DNA from: Anaerolineae bacterium
GTDB lineage: Bacteria > Chloroflexota > Anaerolineae > Aggregatilineales > Phototrophicaceae
DNA: 39,684 bases
Direction of reading: 5' to 3'
Assembly (NCBI GenBank): GCA_025454495.1
Contig: JALOOI010000041.1
Span: 1 to 39,684 of the forward strand
The notes under the pieces are model-generated. The model searched no databases and had not been told where the DNA came from. It saw only the letters and a list, made by a program, of their open reading frames with translations. Positions within the stretch are counted from its first letter, which is position 1, and each line of letters starts with the position of its first letter. A program made the position numbers and the translations under genes. This document shows positions 38,812-39,684 of this stretch, one piece after another.

Positions 38812-39684
38812 TCAGGGCAGCGGCGTTTTAAAATCGTAAATGCCATCACGGATGGCCCAGCGCGTGCCGGCCGGATTCACCAGCGTATCCCCGTCGCGGC
38901 GCAGCGGTGCGCCCGTCTGCGGGCAGGCGAATAAATCGGCCGGCAGCGCGGCCGGGCTGCCCCCGGCGCGGTTGAGCGTGAACACCGCTGGCGTAACCAG
39001 CCAGCCGGTTTGCTGAAGTGCCCGATCCACCCCGGCCAGCAGCGGCGCGGGCAGGGTACGCTTGAGCAGCCCCAGGCGCAGGAAAGAAACCGGGATGCGC
39101 TGCTGCGTGGTCAAATCCGCCTGTTGCAGCGCCGCGGCGATGTAGGCGGGGTGAAAATTGAAGTTCAGTTCCACCGGCTCCACCGGCTCCGGGGTGAAGG
39201 GACTCCAGTCCTGCCGCCCCAGGCGATAGCGCAGCATGGCTTTCAGGTGGCGTTTGCTGGCATATTCCAGGATGAAGTGCCCGCCGCCGGCCAGCACCCG
39301 GCGGATGCCCGTCAGCACCTCTGGCACGCGCTCAAAATGGTGCAGCACGCGGATCATGGTAGCGACATCGAATGCGCCGGGGGCGAAGGGCAGGTTGTAA
39401 GCATCCGCCGCCACGTAGATAAACCGGCCATCCCCCAGTTGCTGGCGGGCATAGGCAAGCTGCGAGAAAGAATAATCCAGCAGCACCACCCGGTCATACA
39501 TGGCGTATTCCGCGGTCAGCCGGCCGAAGCCCGCGCCAATTTCCAGCAGGCGCTGGCCGCCGGCCGGCAGCAGCCGGCGCAGTACCTGGCGCTCCACCAG
39601 GTCTTCATAAGTGCGTCCCTGCCCCTCCCAGAAACGGGTGCGATAATCCGAACCTTCATAATCGCAAATGCGGGGCGCTGGCGT
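38812..39684 (-). CDS. SAM-dependent methyltransferase, 5' end outside window
   Basis: The open frame runs without a stop to the window edge, so the start is missing. The internal GTG at 39597 is not the real start, because preceding codons continue family sequence (YEGSDYRTRFWEGQGRTYED). The visible 290 residues show a class I methyltransferase: LLEIGAGFGRLT (motif I), VVLLDYSFSQLAYAR, AADAYNLPFAPGAFDVATM and VLHHFERVPEVL. The last 45 residues (FACPQTGAPLRRDGD then WAIRDGIYDF) match the Trm112/YcaR-like zinc ribbon often found with such enzymes, but only one of the four cysteines remains. Substrate is unknown. The signal-peptide gene starts 16 bases downstream. Confidence 0.85.
   Translation of the reverse strand, partial: TPAPRICDYEGSDYRTRFWEGQGRTYEDLVERQVLRRLLPAGGQRLLEIGAGFGRLTAEYAMYDRVVLLDYSFSQLAYARQQLGDGRFIYVAADAYNLPFAPGAFDVATMIRVLHHFERVPEVLTGIRRVLAGGGHFILEYASKRHLKAMLRYRLGRQDWSPFTPEPVEPVELNFNFHPAYIAAALQQADLTTQQRIPVSFLRLGLLKRTLPAPLLAGVDRALQQTGWLVTPAVFTLNRAGGSPAALPADLFACPQTGAPLRRDGDTLVNPAGTRWAIRDGIYDFKTPLP

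Noticed and set aside
38796-38849. Longer start of the duplicated secreted protein
   Set aside because: It would overlap the methyltransferase end and hide the signal peptide behind 18 residues. ATG 38795 gives a clean signal peptide.

Overview
The window is a GC-rich bacterial chromosome segment. I infer a member of Chloroflexota, probably the Anaerolineae/Caldilineae group, from the single 14-gene complex I cluster, the pronounced GC bias, the short C+T-rich dispersed hairpin and the domain content. No rRNA or tRNA gene, CRISPR array, insertion sequence or phage gene was seen. The assignment to a phylum rests on general resemblance and not on a marker search. Layout: positions 1-455 are non-coding and hold two possible promoters. 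Positions 456-19311 hold a complete respiratory complex I (NADH:quinone oxidoreductase) locus in canonical order, nuoA to nuoN. It is divided by a strong intrinsic terminator and a new promoter between nuoI and nuoJ. The peripheral arm is nuoB-C-D-E-F-G-I, and the membrane arm is nuoA-H-J-K-L-M-N. Three non-canonical genes lie between nuoF and nuoG: a TPR-like protein and two paralogous membrane-anchored proteins. Several subunits are enlarged. NuoJ carries an in-frame insertion of about 290 residues resembling tandem DUF4397 domains, NuoL carries an acidic GDHSEGE repeat and a His-rich loop, NuoM carries a His-rich loop, and NuoH has extended ends. Nearly every wide gene junction of the operon contains a perfect or near-perfect hairpin without a T-tract. 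Positions 19389-21568 (plus strand) encode an EamA transporter, a MarR regulator preceded by an AT-rich leader, and a YbaK-type tRNA deacylase-like protein. Positions 21597-31263 (minus strand) encode an information-processing block: fused glycyl-tRNA synthetase, a triple-META secreted protein, DnaG primase, the primary sigma factor RpoD, a Nudix-GNAT fusion with a frameshifted zinc ribbon, and an alkyltransferase-like (Atl) protein. The dnaG-rpoD pair is a form of the macromolecular synthesis operon, and a consensus promoter precedes dnaG. Positions 31456-39684 hold a small uncharacterised protein, a polytopic membrane protein, a metallo-beta-lactamase-fold hydrolase, a small single-pass protein, a GT-C-type membrane glycosyltransferase-like protein, a large secreted internally duplicated protein ending in an SH3-like domain, and a SAM methyltransferase cut by the window edge. 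The last three form a tight minus-strand cluster and may concern envelope glycans or their surveillance, but this is inference from adjacency. The most unusual biology is the elaborated complex I: added extracytoplasmic mass on NuoJ, charged or histidine-rich loops on the antiporter-like subunits, and dedicated membrane-anchored accessory proteins inside the operon.
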